Assembly (NCBI GenBank): GCA_010094045.1
Contig: ML986581.1
Span: 682,001-746,000 of the forward strand
Reading direction: 5' to 3'
Source: Lojkania enalia
Taxonomy: Eukaryota > Ascomycota > Dothideomycetes > Pleosporales
Length of the DNA: 64,000 bases
Shown here one piece after another: positions 11,166 to 22,995 of the stretch. Position 1 is the stretch's first letter. Each line of letters begins with the position of its first letter. Below the pieces are notes generated by a model. That model was not told where the DNA came from. It ran no database searches and saw only the letters and a program-made list of their open reading frames with translations. A program made the translations under genes and the position numbers.

Positions 11166-12466
11166 TCAGAGTATCAGTGCGTTGAGGTTGCGCTGCACAA
11201 TCATGTCTTGCACCGACGCCATTGTCTTTTTCAACAGGTCGGTATCCGTCGCATTTGTGTAATGAACATAGACTTCCTTTTTTGGTTGTCGCACGAGGTT
11301 GCGGAATTTGTTGGCAAAGAATTCTTGACCAGCTTCAATGTCGGTTGGCTTGCCAGTATAATCTGGGAAGACTTTGTTTATTGGGCTCATGCCGCCCGCG
11401 ATCTTTTCCCGGAACAAGTCAATCTTGTTAAGGAACAAGATCAACGCGGACTTTTCGAAGTATTTTGAATTTGATATTGACTCGAACAGCATCAAAGCTT
11501 CATGCATTTGGTTCTGGTAAAAAAGTTAAGAGGCTGTGCTAGGCTAGATTGAGATGAAGAGGGTGCTTACGCCATTTCGATCTTCGACAAGCACGTGGTC
11601 GTAGCCGCTGATAGCGACGAGGAATAGCACTACTTGCACGTTGTCGAAGACATGGATCCACTTCTTTCGCTCCGACCTCTGGCCACCAACATCGAACATG
11701 CGATATGTTAGGTTGCCTAGCTCGAAGATAGTCTCGGTGATACCAGTCGTTCGCAATCGTGTGCGGAGGATATCCTGGTCTGTGGGAAGATAGTCTCGAC
11801 CAAATAAACGCTCAATATCCGCAAAGAAACTGCCACAAATGTTAGAGCAGAGCGAAGGGCAACCGCCGGGGAGCCGTACTAGCTGAGATTGTCGTGAAGG
11901 GCGTATTGATTACCCTTCAAAATAGCAAGCTGCACGCCTTTGTCCGCCCAGAGACTGTTGAATGCTGCGAGACACTCCTGCGGCATAGAGTCTTCAATGC
12001 CGATTTCCGGGTCGGCCGCAATGAGCTCTGCGAAACGCTAGAAAAAGAAAGTAAGTTCCTGGCACCCAAAAGGGAACGGGGAGAAAGCGGGGGTGTGGAA
12101 CGCCATACCAGATTGTCATCGTCCTCGAACTCGGTCTCCTGCTCCTGCATGGCGGCGAAGATAGTCTGGAAGGCTGAGACTAAGTTGTTGAAGATGATGG
12201 CCCGCCATTGCTTGCGCTCCGTCTTGTTGAAGCCACCGGCGTGGATCACTCGCATTTGCTTTAGCACCGTAGACTTGCCGCTCTCACCGGCACCTGCAAT
12301 TGCACACTCAGTCAATGCGATGTTCACGCATCCCTCAATGGGAGACCATACCGAGCAGGAGGAGCTTGACCTCGCGCTCCTGCTTCTTCTTGTCATTCCG
12401 GATGACCTTCTCGATTTCCTCATTCCGCCGAGAGTCGGGGTCGACGGGTTTCTTGCCAAAGCACAT
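11166..12466 (-). CDS. gna-2: heterotrimeric G-protein alpha subunit, group II (GNA-2/GanA type)
   Basis: Five exons (12466-12352, 12293-12109, 12037-11880, 11829-11571, 11513-11166) give 354 residues, the normal Galpha length. Introns are 58, 71, 50 and 57 nt and all phases agree. The GTPase motifs are complete: GAGESGKST (39-47), the switch I catalytic Arg in RLRTTG (about 177), DVGGQRSE (199-206, Gln203), NKID, and TNATDT near the end. The start MCFG and the EVKLLLLGAGESGKSTVLKQM context match the fungal group II subunits, not group I (MGCGMS) or group III (MGACMS). There is no Gly2 for myristoylation and no Cys at position -4 for pertussis-toxin ADP-ribosylation. An in-frame ATG at 12481 would add five residues. 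The product signals from GPCRs at the plasma membrane; group II members usually have mild or redundant roles. Confidence 0.95.
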
Positions 12467-15400
12467 TATCCCCGGTGCCATGTATCAGCCAGCGGATGGT
12501 AGTGGTAGGTATGGTAGTGGTCGGCGGCGTTGGCGAGGGTCAAAAGGTGCGGTGGACTTGGACGAGCGCCGACATGCAATGTTGGTGGTGGTGGTGGTAG
12601 TGGTAGATGGGGTGCAGGCTGGTGCAGGGTCCGGGGCTATTTAAAGGTCAGCGATTAATTGTATATAGTGGCGAGAATAGCACGGTAGATGAGCGGCGGC
12701 GGCAGTACCCAGCAGCAGGAGGGGGTGCAACGGCGGAGGGATGCACGGGAGCAGGCGAGCCGGCGCGGTGGTCGTGGTTGAGGTGGTGATGATGACGATG
12801 GCGGGTGGACAATGGTTGCTGGGCACAAAGAAAGAAAGAAAGGAAGGATTAAGAATAGCAGGCGAGTGGAGGAGCGAGGACGGGGTCGTACCTGAGGATG
12901 ATGAGATGGGTGACTGCAGGCCGGGCCAGCTAGTCGTCCAGTGGTAGGGGGGGAGGGCAGCAGAATAAGGACGGCCGCAATCCCTGCCGCGGTGGAGTTC
13001 GCGAATGGAGTTTCGCGCAGGCCTGGGCAGGGAAGGCGAGGGCTTAGACAAGATAGATATGGATGGGCAGCTTGCAGGCGTTCGCAGTCTTGGAGACTCG
13101 CGCTTGGGGCAGCCGGTGCAGCTGGTACTGGTGCTGCTGGAGCTGGAGCTGGAGCTGGTGCTGATGCTGATGCTGCCAGGCGTCACTCACTCGATGATCG
13201 TCCCCGTCGGATGATCAGGCGCGAGCGAGCAGCGCGATGGGGGAAAAGGGCACTCGCGTGGTTGGCGGGGGGAGGACAGCCAGCGGAGTCGCAAATGGGA
13301 CGACCACAGAGGAAGCAGAGAGCAGACTGGCCACTGACGACAGTGCCAGAGCGGGCGCGGGACAGCTGGGCAGATGGTGGCCGTTTTGGGCGATGGAGCC
13401 ATTAATATTGTTCTTCTATGGCTGCCCTGATTTATTGAGCAGCGTCCATCTGCAGCAGGCACCGCATCCCCTCCCCCCTCTCCCCCTCAGCGCGAGAGCG
13501 ACGACCGACCGACAGCGATGCGACACAGACAGGCCGACGTCTGGGAGCGCCAGGGCCCGCCCAGGGTGCTCGGGAAGCTGTGGCGGTTCCGGTGGAGAGG
13601 ATTTGGATCTGCTAGCCCGCGTTTCATTCCACGGCCGCCCACTCGCTGAGACGTGCGGCGCCAGCAGTCCCGTCCTCCGCCCGTCGCCCGCCAGTCCAAG
13701 CCCGCGCGCGACGTTGACTGGGCCCGCCCCCAGTGCAGCCCCGTGCAGCCCCAGTCTGTATGTAGTGCGCGATGCTACTGTACCCGCAAGATATTATTAT
13801 TACTGTGTGCTGCTACACGACGCCCGACTACACTGCTTCTGCAGCCCGCGTTCTCAATCCTGCGATCCTGCCTTCTGTCTGCTTCTCTCTGCCTTCTGCA
13901 TCCATTCATGCCACGCTTGTCAATCTGCCGCTGCCGCCGCCGCCGCCGCTGCTGCTGCAGCCCACGCCTCTCCTCTCCTGGGTAGGCTATGTGCCTAGGT
14001 GTGTACCTACCTAACCACAATTGTAACTGTTCCATAATTTTACCACTGCGTGCTTGTACTGTACCTACCAGCACGGAGACATCACCAGCGTCGATGACGG
14101 TGCCACGGGTGCCACTGCGCGCCGGCTGCAGCATGTCGGAGCCTCTAACCCTCTGCCGTGCCGGGCATGCGCTCGCCATCCATAGTAGCAGTTCGTCGTC
14201 TCAGAAAAACCAGAGCTTCCTAGCCAGCTCTCGTCCAAGTTCGGCCCTTTCCGAGCGCGACCGACTGATGACAGACACTATCTACACACATCTGACCCGG
14301 GCGGCCTCTTCATGCTGGCGCGCTGGCTGGGGGCCCGTCCCGCCCTTCTGTCTAGCGGCTTGTAGGCATCGCTGCCGCTTCCCCCAGTCCAAGCAGCAAT
14401 ACTCCCCGGACGGGTTAAAACAACGCCTCTTGCTCGCCTTCGCCGTCTCCAGCTGCCCTCCCGTCCTCCTACAACCGTCCATTTTTGCTTCTTTGGCGCC
14501 TCGAGGCCTAGCCCACTCCTGCTCCCCGGCTGCCGTATTCGGTCCCAAAAGCACACGGTGCCACGGGGCCATCCTGGATAAAAGGCCGGCTCATTGCTGG
14601 GTCCTCTCTCCGTGAATCCCACCCACACGCACCACAGCTAGATGCAGATTCGAATCTCCATTGCTTACCGAGAGCCCGCGCCAGGGAGCTGGCCTCCTTG
14701 GTACTGTACTACGCGATAGGGAGTGCAGGCATTTCATCGTGGCAGTGACGACTAGGGCCTTCATGTCCGTAATCTTGAGCCCACCCCCCTCCTCTACAGC
14801 GTGTCTAATATACATGCCGCCTATCGTTTGAAATCTTCCAAATTTGCCATAATCCCCGAAACCCTTCACCGTGTGCAGTACCCCGTAACATTGCAGCTAG
14901 GCGCTATCTATTAACCTCCGACTAATCGCCGTTGCTGTGGTCCAGTCTCGCATCCGGAACATGGTACTTTTGCCAAGGCATTTTCGCTAGGCAAGCGTTT
15001 TGCAAGGGAACTAGATGAGTGTTGCCCAATGACGCCGAGCACCATCTCCCTAGTTAACAGCCCCACCCGCTTCTACCGGAGTGTTGCTTTTGTGTCTAGC
15101 TTACGCTTGTTTCACCGTCGGGTTTTCTCCGCTTCTAGCCCTCAGCCTCCACAGGCGACGTCCTGCCTGCGAAGTTGACTCCCCACCAACACCTTTCGCA
15201 TCTACACGTAGTCATCGGATTCTCAATAACAGAGGCCTCCTGGCCATGATTGCTTGGCTCATGGGGACGTGAATAGCTTTGGTCGACGGCACTTGATTGT
15301 GAAAGTAAGTCCCAGAGAGTCATTCCGCAATGCAGTGGGAGGAACAATTGCGCCCCATTGACAAGACAATGAATTACCAGGTCACGAGGGAGACAAGTAC

Positions 15401-16288
15401 CCACATTCAACTTAGTTTCCCCAACTACATTGAGGTCATACATAAAACGTCAGTTTCCATAGTTGAATTCTTAGTCTCTCTCGCTTCAGTTTCCTCATAG
15501 CATACCAAATCCACAATTAGACTTCCTGCGTTACATTTTCTCTCCCCGTTTCCTAATTCGTGACATCATTCAAGTTTCGTCTCCACTCAAATTCCTGTTG
15601 AACCTACTCTTGTCTCGGCGAAGCCAGTTTCGTTTATCTAGCTGGGTACTGCATGTACTGTATATACCTAGTAGGTAGGTACGATGTGGATCACGTGATT
15701 ATATATCAGAGTCACCAAGCGGGGGATCCCGTACTACCCTATGCCCTACCTTTTCGGCCTTGTCCGTCGTGGATGTTTGATGGATCTCAAGAATCTCCTA
15801 CATGTGAAGGTTCTCGGTGCAGTGCATAACGAGAGTCGTTCACCAGCAATCTGGCACGTAGCCCTCGGTATGGCAGAGCATCATTCAGTGTCCTTTCTAG
15901 GATAGCGGTCACTTCCGGTGAGTCTCTCTGCGCTCATGTCAGGCGCTATCAGCACGGCGCCCGCTCCTCCGGCGGTGAGCAAATTGCCACTGCCGTGGTT
16001 GCCCAGCTACTTGCGTGCTCTCACTGCGATTGCCTCCACACCACAACACCGCAACATAGCAACACAATCTCCGAGACCTCACCACATCCTTGATAGCTCT
16101 CGGAATCAGTTTCCGTACGCGCACACAAGCGTGACCACGGGGCGCCCACGACTCTTGCACAGCTTCTCAAGGTATGTACCGGTACCAGTACCATGTCAGG
16201 CTACAGTCTGCCACCCTACAGCCTTCCCCTTCCCCTTGTACTTCCCTTCTCTTCACTCCCACTCGCCTAATCCTTAACCCACGTAGCA
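12467..16288. other. 3.8-kb GC-rich divergent intergenic region with simple repeats
   Basis: This lies between the starts of the G-alpha gene (minus) and the coiled-coil gene (plus). From 12.5 to 14 kb it is full of short repeats: GGT units near 12582-12604, GGAGCT/GCTGAT hexamers near 13135-13175, and GCC/GCT units near 13928-13960. TACCTA/TAGGTA words recur near 14008, 14063 and 15666-15681. Long open frames (12641-13186 minus, 13237-13998 plus, 13989-14615 plus) are compositional artefacts without family resemblance. A GTATGT...CCACGTAG pair at about 16172-16286 looks like a 5'-UTR intron ending two bases before the next ATG. Confidence 0.45.
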
Positions 16289-18139
16289 ATGAGCAGCGCA
16301 TACCGTGGGCCTCGCCATCTTCTGGCGAGCAAATACGCCGCTCCATCCAGCAAAACTCTCCTATCAGTGCCGCCATTCGACGAGACTGCCGATAATGTGG
16401 TTATCGCGAAGGACCAGTCTGCAGCCATAAAAGCCGAGCGGCCCGACAACGGAGGTATTCAGCTAGCCAAAGTTCAGTCAGAGATCCTGGAGGCAGGCAT
16501 CAAGCAGCAGTCTTCTCAATTCGAGAGGGCTGTCAATCATGCAGTCACCAACACTCGCGTGCTGCTGACTATGATTCGTGGTTCCATTAACAAGGAGAGT
16601 CGCACTGCCAAGGCGGATCTCATGGCGGTCAGCAAACTCTGGAATGAGCTTGAGCAGCTCTTCGAAGCGGCCAAACGGGCCCAGATCTCCCTGCCGATAT
16701 CCCTAGAGAAGCAGAAAGAAAACAGGCATCTCTACCACGGTTCCATGGTAAGCGGGATCATCAAGGACACGCAAGAGGAAGCCGACCAACAACATAGGAA
16801 AATCAGCATGCAGCGGTCGGCCATCGTTGAACAACAGGAACTCAAAGAGCGTGCCTCACGCATGGTCCTTGAACTAGGCCTGCTCAGGACAGAGCTCACC
16901 AAATCTGCTCAAGATGTCGCCAATTACAGGACTCAAGCTATGGAAGCTTTGAAGGTCGTCGGAGCTCTTAAAGGGGAGATCCATATCCTAACTGCTACCA
17001 AGGCCAACCTTGAATCCGAGAACAAGAGCCTTGTCGAAGCCCTTAATGATCTGCAGGAAAAAGTCAAGCATGCTGAGCAGAAGATCACGGATCATTACGA
17101 GAAGGAGATTCGCCGTATAGCCGAACAGTTTAGAAAGGCGTCCCAAAAGCACAGTAGCCTAGAGAGCTCGAATAAGTCTTTGCGGCTCTCTGACGACACC
17201 CTCAAGAAGGACTACGATCGGTTGAAGGCAGAGATCAAGATTCAGCAAGCTAAGTACGCCAACCAAACGAAGGAGTACGGCATCCTCTACCGAAACAATA
17301 TCGAACTCAACTCCAAGATAGGCACTCTGGAGGAGGAGCTAAAGATTAACCAGCAGCATGCTAACGATCTCAAAGAGCGCCTAGTCTCCTTTAACGGAGT
17401 GATGACGGCAAATGAGCAGCTTACAATGTCCAAGGCGGAGCTAGAGCAAGAACTCCAGGGGCTGATGGGCAAGCTAGCTGAAATTAGCCACTTTACAACA
17501 GAGGTTTCCCAGATGAGCGGCTCAGGGGGCAAGGAGATAGAGGCTGATAAGGGCGAGAAAACGAAATTGAAGATGGAGTTCGAAAAGTGGACGGAGCTGA
17601 ACGAGATTACAAAGCAGACCGCCGACAAAGTCCAATCTGTTGCCAGGAAGCTGCGAGGTGCACAGAGAGAGATCGAGGGGTTGGAGACTAACAACGACGA
17701 ACTTCTCGGACAGCTAGCAGAATCCAAGAAAGCTGTACAGTGCCTAGATATCCTAAAGAGCGAGAACGCAAAGCTCAGGTCGGCCGTGGAGCAGCTTCAG
17801 CATAAGGCCCCCGACGCTCAAATCCATCAATCAGCCCTCGAAGCTGTACGGCGAGAGAAATACGAGGTCGAACACAAGTATCGAAAACTCCACGCTGAGA
17901 TTGAGGAGTGGGAAGATTTTGCTACGCAGACCTACGATGAGTATCTAAAGCTCCTCCTCATCGCCAAGCAGTCCGATACTTGGTACAGCGCTTATCTCGA
18001 AATGGCTCAGAAGAACCAGGAGCTCAAGGACAAGCTACAAGACGGCGAGACTGAGACGAATGGATCTGGTAGAGCAGTTGGTGACAGTGATGTGGTGTAT
18101 TGGAAGGAAAAGTACGAGGCTCTTGTGGATCAGTTCTAA
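16289..18139 (+). CDS. coiled-coil protein of unknown function, 616 aa
   Basis: A single open frame of 616 residues begins at the first ATG after a probable 5'-UTR intron (acceptor CACGTAG just upstream). Almost the whole protein after residue ~60 is charged, helical and rich in Glu, Lys, Gln and Leu with heptad spacing, for example LKGEIHILTATKANLESEN and repeated LxxKxxxLExE patterns; there are no transmembrane segments or signal peptide. Gly/Ser breaks near residues 410-420 and the acidic, Gly-rich end (about 585-605) interrupt the coil. Such proteins are often cytoskeletal, septal-pore or SMC-like scaffolds, but no ATPase head or other domain is visible, so no function is assigned. Codon use and length make it clearly coding. 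Confidence 0.8.
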   Translation: MSSAYRGPRHLLASKYAAPSSKTLLSVPPFDETADNVVIAKDQSAAIKAERPDNGGIQLAKVQSEILEAGIKQQSSQFERAVNHAVTNTRVLLTMIRGSINKESRTAKADLMAVSKLWNELEQLFEAAKRAQISLPISLEKQKENRHLYHGSMVSGIIKDTQEEADQQHRKISMQRSAIVEQQELKERASRMVLELGLLRTELTKSAQDVANYRTQAMEALKVVGALKGEIHILTATKANLESENKSLVEALNDLQEKVKHAEQKITDHYEKEIRRIAEQFRKASQKHSSLESSNKSLRLSDDTLKKDYDRLKAEIKIQQAKYANQTKEYGILYRNNIELNSKIGTLEEELKINQQHANDLKERLVSFNGVMTANEQLTMSKAELEQELQGLMGKLAEISHFTTEVSQMSGSGGKEIEADKGEKTKLKMEFEKWTELNEITKQTADKVQSVARKLRGAQREIEGLETNNDELLGQLAESKKAVQCLDILKSENAKLRSAVEQLQHKAPDAQIHQSALEAVRREKYEVEHKYRKLHAEIEEWEDFATQTYDEYLKLLLIAKQSDTWYSAYLEMAQKNQELKDKLQDGETETNGSGRAVGDSDVVYWKEKYEALVDQF

Positions 18140-21100
18140 CCCTACCTATGGCTATCTTACCGATGAGGTATGCTATCATACCGTCACGGCGCAACTATGT
18201 GTAGGACTATCTCAACACTGGGATCTGGACGATTACAATGTCCTGGGGTTGGGGTTGAATCCATTTGGGTTTTACAATATACATTGATGGAGTCTAGCCG
18301 CTATGTATTTGTCCTACATGCTTGAGAGAGGCTTTGGCTTTCTCTGAAGTTCCTCACAGCAACAATATTGGTATGGGGTACTTGAAGGCATGGTTGGAGT
18401 GGATTCTTTACATAGCTATGGCCGATCTTGATCAATTAAGATCGCACTTCTAAAACACAAGTATCTGTGATGTAGAAATAAATAGATCAACTTGGGGATG
18501 GAGAGTTGCTCTCACAGAAAAAGACATCTTGGGATATTGGAAGCTCGATAGGGAAAAGCGACATATATTATGTATAATCTTTTTGTTTTGGGAACGGAGG
18601 GGGGGAGGGGGGAGGGAAGAGGGTAAAATGGCTTCAAGTTGGGGTCCAGCGCAAAACGAGGGACAGTAAGCTCGTCCCCGTACCCTTACAGTTTCCTTAA
18701 GATGACGCATATAACCCCAAAACCGAACACCCCGGACAGAGGAGTTGAGGCTACCGTCATCAATCTATCTTCTCATTTCCAATTCTTCTTATTCGACATC
18801 GGTGCGTTTGGTCCTATCTCCCACTGTTCCTTCTTGTACTATTTCAGCATGGTGTTGAGGAGTTGAAAGACGTGCGGCTTCTTTTTGGCGGCTCACGAGG
18901 TGTTTAATCGTGCGTGGGGTGGGTGGGTGGTTTGTGGAGGGATGGGGATTTGTTTTGCGGTTGGGAGAGATTGTTTGCTCCCTTCGCTTCCGAAGACTAA
19001 GTCCAGTCTTTTGTAATGCTTTCTTCATGTACCTAGCATGCAGTTCTAGGCATTTTTCAATTAACTCGATAAACAGGGTGTGGTTCATTAAAATTCTACA
19101 ATAGCTAAGGGATCTTACATGTCACAGTTGGTGTTTAATAGGCGGATAGCGATGCCGTCTCGCAAATGCAAAGATACAATTTAACTCGTCGCTACAGGAC
19201 GATTCATCCAGTCACTGTCCTATTGGCAGAGATTTTTTTTTTTTTTTTTATGTGATTTTACTCAATTTTCATCGCCGTTTCGAGCTCATCATTCCTTAGT
19301 AGCAGGAACTTGTTTAGGAGATTCTAGCGCACATATATCCGTAAAGTTTCTAATTGCACCCCCAATAACCGTACGTGGAATTGTTTACTCAACAAGAAAA
19401 TTCGCCTAATATTTACACTACCAAACTGACATCTATATGTGGAAGATGCGATTCACAAAAGCATGTTTCCGGCGTCCTTCAACAGCTGAGGGTTCCTGAT
19501 TGTGCAACGCTTGATTCCTCGCGGAATTATTTTGTTGGTTTGTTCCATCCCTTTTGTTAATTTGTAAAACGCTCATTATTCTACGGAATCGATTCGTGAT
19601 CGTTGCAAGAGCATTTCAAGTCAAAGGATGAATCTAGTGGTAAGAATGTAGATTTGCCGGAAAAATTTTAACAGGATTTCTTTCTATCTAACTCGAAGAT
19701 CCTGAATAAGCTAAGACACTATCCTCCAAAGTTACAATATTATCGCATTTCAGACTACTCTTAGAATGCTCACAAACAAAGGCTAGGGAATAGGACCCAT
19801 AGTTGCATCCCCACGTCCACCACGTCCAAATCTTTGGGAAGCATTGCGTAGTGCGATACGCGATGCGTCGCCGATCTACATTATCCGACGAATGGTCCTA
19901 ATTGCGAGAAAAATTCGGGAATATTCTTCTAGAACTGCCAAAGCCGTGCCATGTTGCTCACAAAGAGGTTAAAGAACCCGACGTTACGATCTTTCTAGTG
20001 GCACGTCATATGATCACAATGCACCTCTTCCCGACAGGAGAAAGACGCTTAAGCAACAGGTCATGTTGAAGGTATATACAAATAAAAGAAGACGTCGCTA
20101 ATTACTACAGCAGCACCATCGACAAGGATCAGTCCCCATACTAGTTAACCATGCGACCCACTCTCTTCCCCCCCTCCCCTTCCTTGAGACGTAGTTACTG
20201 AGTGCGGCCATCGGAGTTGGCGGGGTCCGGAGTACCTCTACGGAGATACTTAGTAATTTACGGATATTTGTTCCCCGGTTGAACTCCGCTCGTACGACAA
20301 GGCTTAGGTTACGTCCTCCGCCGAGAGCCGAGCGCTCAAGATCTTTTCAAACACGTTTGTGTCTGGAGGGAGGGATAGCGGACGGGATAATGATGATTAT
20401 AATGTAAGTAGCTGCCCTGTGGATCTGATGCTCAAGTGCTCGTATTATGAAGAGCCAAGTACATAGCGTATGGGGAGACGGTTGTGGATTTTGAATGTGA
20501 AGTCTCGGCCTGATTGTATAATTGGACCGTGGTGGAGTGCGCTATGGGATGTACGGAGACCGTACCTGGTGAAGTGACCCGAGTTGGATAGGTGAGAGCG
20601 GTTGGTGTCAGTAGACCACACGTGGTAGCCGTTCAGCAGGAACCATCTCGACTTGAAACTTTCAAATCGAGCGATAGGGGGAGTGAAAAAAACGTCTAAA
20701 AAAAGCACCCTGATATTGGCAACTATTTTCCTGTAGTACGGACGATCCGGAGATGCGTATCCCGAGTCTATAGTCCCGTCTAGCAAACACGTCATTCCTT
20801 GCATCCAACTTCGTCGTACCGCATCTCTCCTTCGCTTCCCCCCGCCCATCAAACCATCGTGTTCTATGAGCCTAGACAATTCCAACAATATCCCGTTGAC
20901 AAAACCCCCCTAATGAACCCCCTTCCACGACAGCTCTCCTTCAACCGCCTAGACGCTGTACTCTTCGCCGACCCCATCCCCACTTCCTCCGGTACAACCG
21001 TGCCACCGCACCGCCTAAAACCCACTCCGAACCCCCATGCAAGAAATCCAGAAAAAAAAAAAAAAACCCTAAGAAATTCTCCGAATGTCGTACGCCGGGC

Positions 21101-22623
21101 GGTGGTGTGATGTTGTTTCAGGGATCTAGTCGTTGAGTGCTGTACATACATTGGTAGCACGATTCATTTACTTTTTTCTCAACTCGAACGACATGTGTGG
21201 GTGAGAGTCGTTGAGGGGGGTGTGTGTTGCACGACGCTGGTTTTCGCGGAAGGTTGATCGCTCGATTGGAAAGAGGCTTTGGAGGAGGGCGGTACACTTT
21301 TCTTCTGTAACGGACTTCGAAGGGGAATCGAGTTGCGGGAAGCGTTCTGTACCACGCCGCATGGTCAAATCCAGAACATATCGCGCAGGCAGCAGGATTC
21401 CATAGACAGAAGTCTACGCGTGGATTCTATTTCATTGTACGTCAGCCTAAGTCGGGCATTGTTACCGAGCCCGTGGCGCCTAACTAGGTGTTTGAGAAGG
21501 ACATAAGGCCATTGCGAAGTGAAATATAGCGTTTACGAAATCCCAAGGCAAACGAATACTGATAGAGAGACGGAGTAGAGACTTGTAGATACTTAAACCT
21601 TTAGATGTGTTTGAGAGGCCATAGTTCGGTACTCCTATTGTATTCAAATGGTCGCAGACTAGGACTGTGCCGGAGAGATATGTCGAGCTAGGAAATATCA
21701 AAAGTTCTGGCGACGTGTGTTAAAATGGGCCTATAGAAGCACAATGGTAATGAAGTATGGATTCATCTCTTATCTATTATCTTCAGCCCTAGTAGCATCT
21801 ACGTTCGCTTCGAAAACCTTTTATCCCGTCTTCGTTGCAGCATATTGCTCTTCAATACTTGAACAACTTGCAAAGCCTCGAGACCTTGCATGGAATACTA
21901 CCTATGCTGCAAGAATAAATACAGCCTCCTATAAAGTGTAATAATCCAAACCAAGACCTAGACGATCCGCGTAGAATCGTGTAATCATATTGGTAGCCTG
22001 AGAGGGCTAAAAATCTGGCGATCAAGTGGATGTCGATACGATCTACTCGCATAGTGTTTGAGGGTGGAACACTTTCGCTACTGGGAAAGCTCTCAAATGA
22101 AGCCCTCGGTGACAAGGGCTGCAAACGCTCTGACAGACTCGTCTGAAGCTTGAGAATCTCGTTTCCAACGTTCGTATAAAACACATACGTAGCTTAGCCT
22201 TGGATTGGTAAGAAATCCCATCGTTAATACAACGCCCTGCAAGATTCTGGTTGATCATATTAAGACGCTCTTCGACCTGGAGTCGAACAAACCACTAGCA
22301 AAACATAGGGAAAATGCCTTCGGAAACTATGGAATTGATGAAAAGCTCATCAAGCCTGGCAGTGCTACACAAGCAGCCCGGGCTTCTGGGGAGGGTCCCT
22401 TCCCTAAAGATGTACTGGTTGTATATGACAATAATTCATAAGCCTTTAAGGAAACCCGCCTAACGACGGGCGACTCGAAACCAGTATCGGCGCGATATTG
22501 TTGTAGTGTCGACCGGCTAGCAGAAAGGTTCACATAAATGCTTCGATGAAAGGTTGGTGACTACTGCTAATGTTCGACAAGGCAATACTTGTGAGACTTT
22601 GAATCAATGTTCATGTTGTTGTC
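18140..22623. other. 4.5-kb stretch without a recognisable gene
   Basis: It contains a G-rich block at 18595-18620, a T-run near 19233-19250, and an A-run near 21050-21066. Open frames such as 20445-20888 (-, 147 codons), 20799-21110 (+) and 22205-22441 (+, 78 codons) are isolated, do not resemble known families and overlap frames on the other strand. No terminal repeats or transposase remnants were seen by eye. It could hold decayed DNA or lineage-specific genes. Confidence 0.4.
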
Positions 22624-22964
22624 TCAACTAAAGGCGTACGTGCTAGTGTCCGGCATCGGTGCCAAATGCTGAGGCCAATCATTCGGATAGTCGAAACTAG
22701 CTGCCCAATCATAGTCTGGATACTGATCCGGCATGGCATGGCTATTATAATCAGAAGTATTCCATGGATCAATTCCCATGGTTACTGGGGCTGCCTGCAC
22801 TTGGTCTGCAGGCTCTAGCGGATATTTCTCTGGAAGAGGATGGCTTGCCAAGGATGCGGTTGCTTGTTGTTGTTGCTGTCGCTGTTGCTGTTGCTGTTGC
22901 TGTTGCTGTCGCTGTTGCTGTTGCTGTCGCTGTTGCTGTTGCTGTCGCTGTTGCTGTCGCTGTC

Positions 22965-22995
<31 letters not shown>

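Noticed and set aside
13237..13998. 253-codon plus-strand open frame in the G-alpha upstream region
   Set aside because: GC-rich, built of Pro/Ala/Arg/Ser low complexity, overlaps equally long frames on both strands; no domain or splice context.
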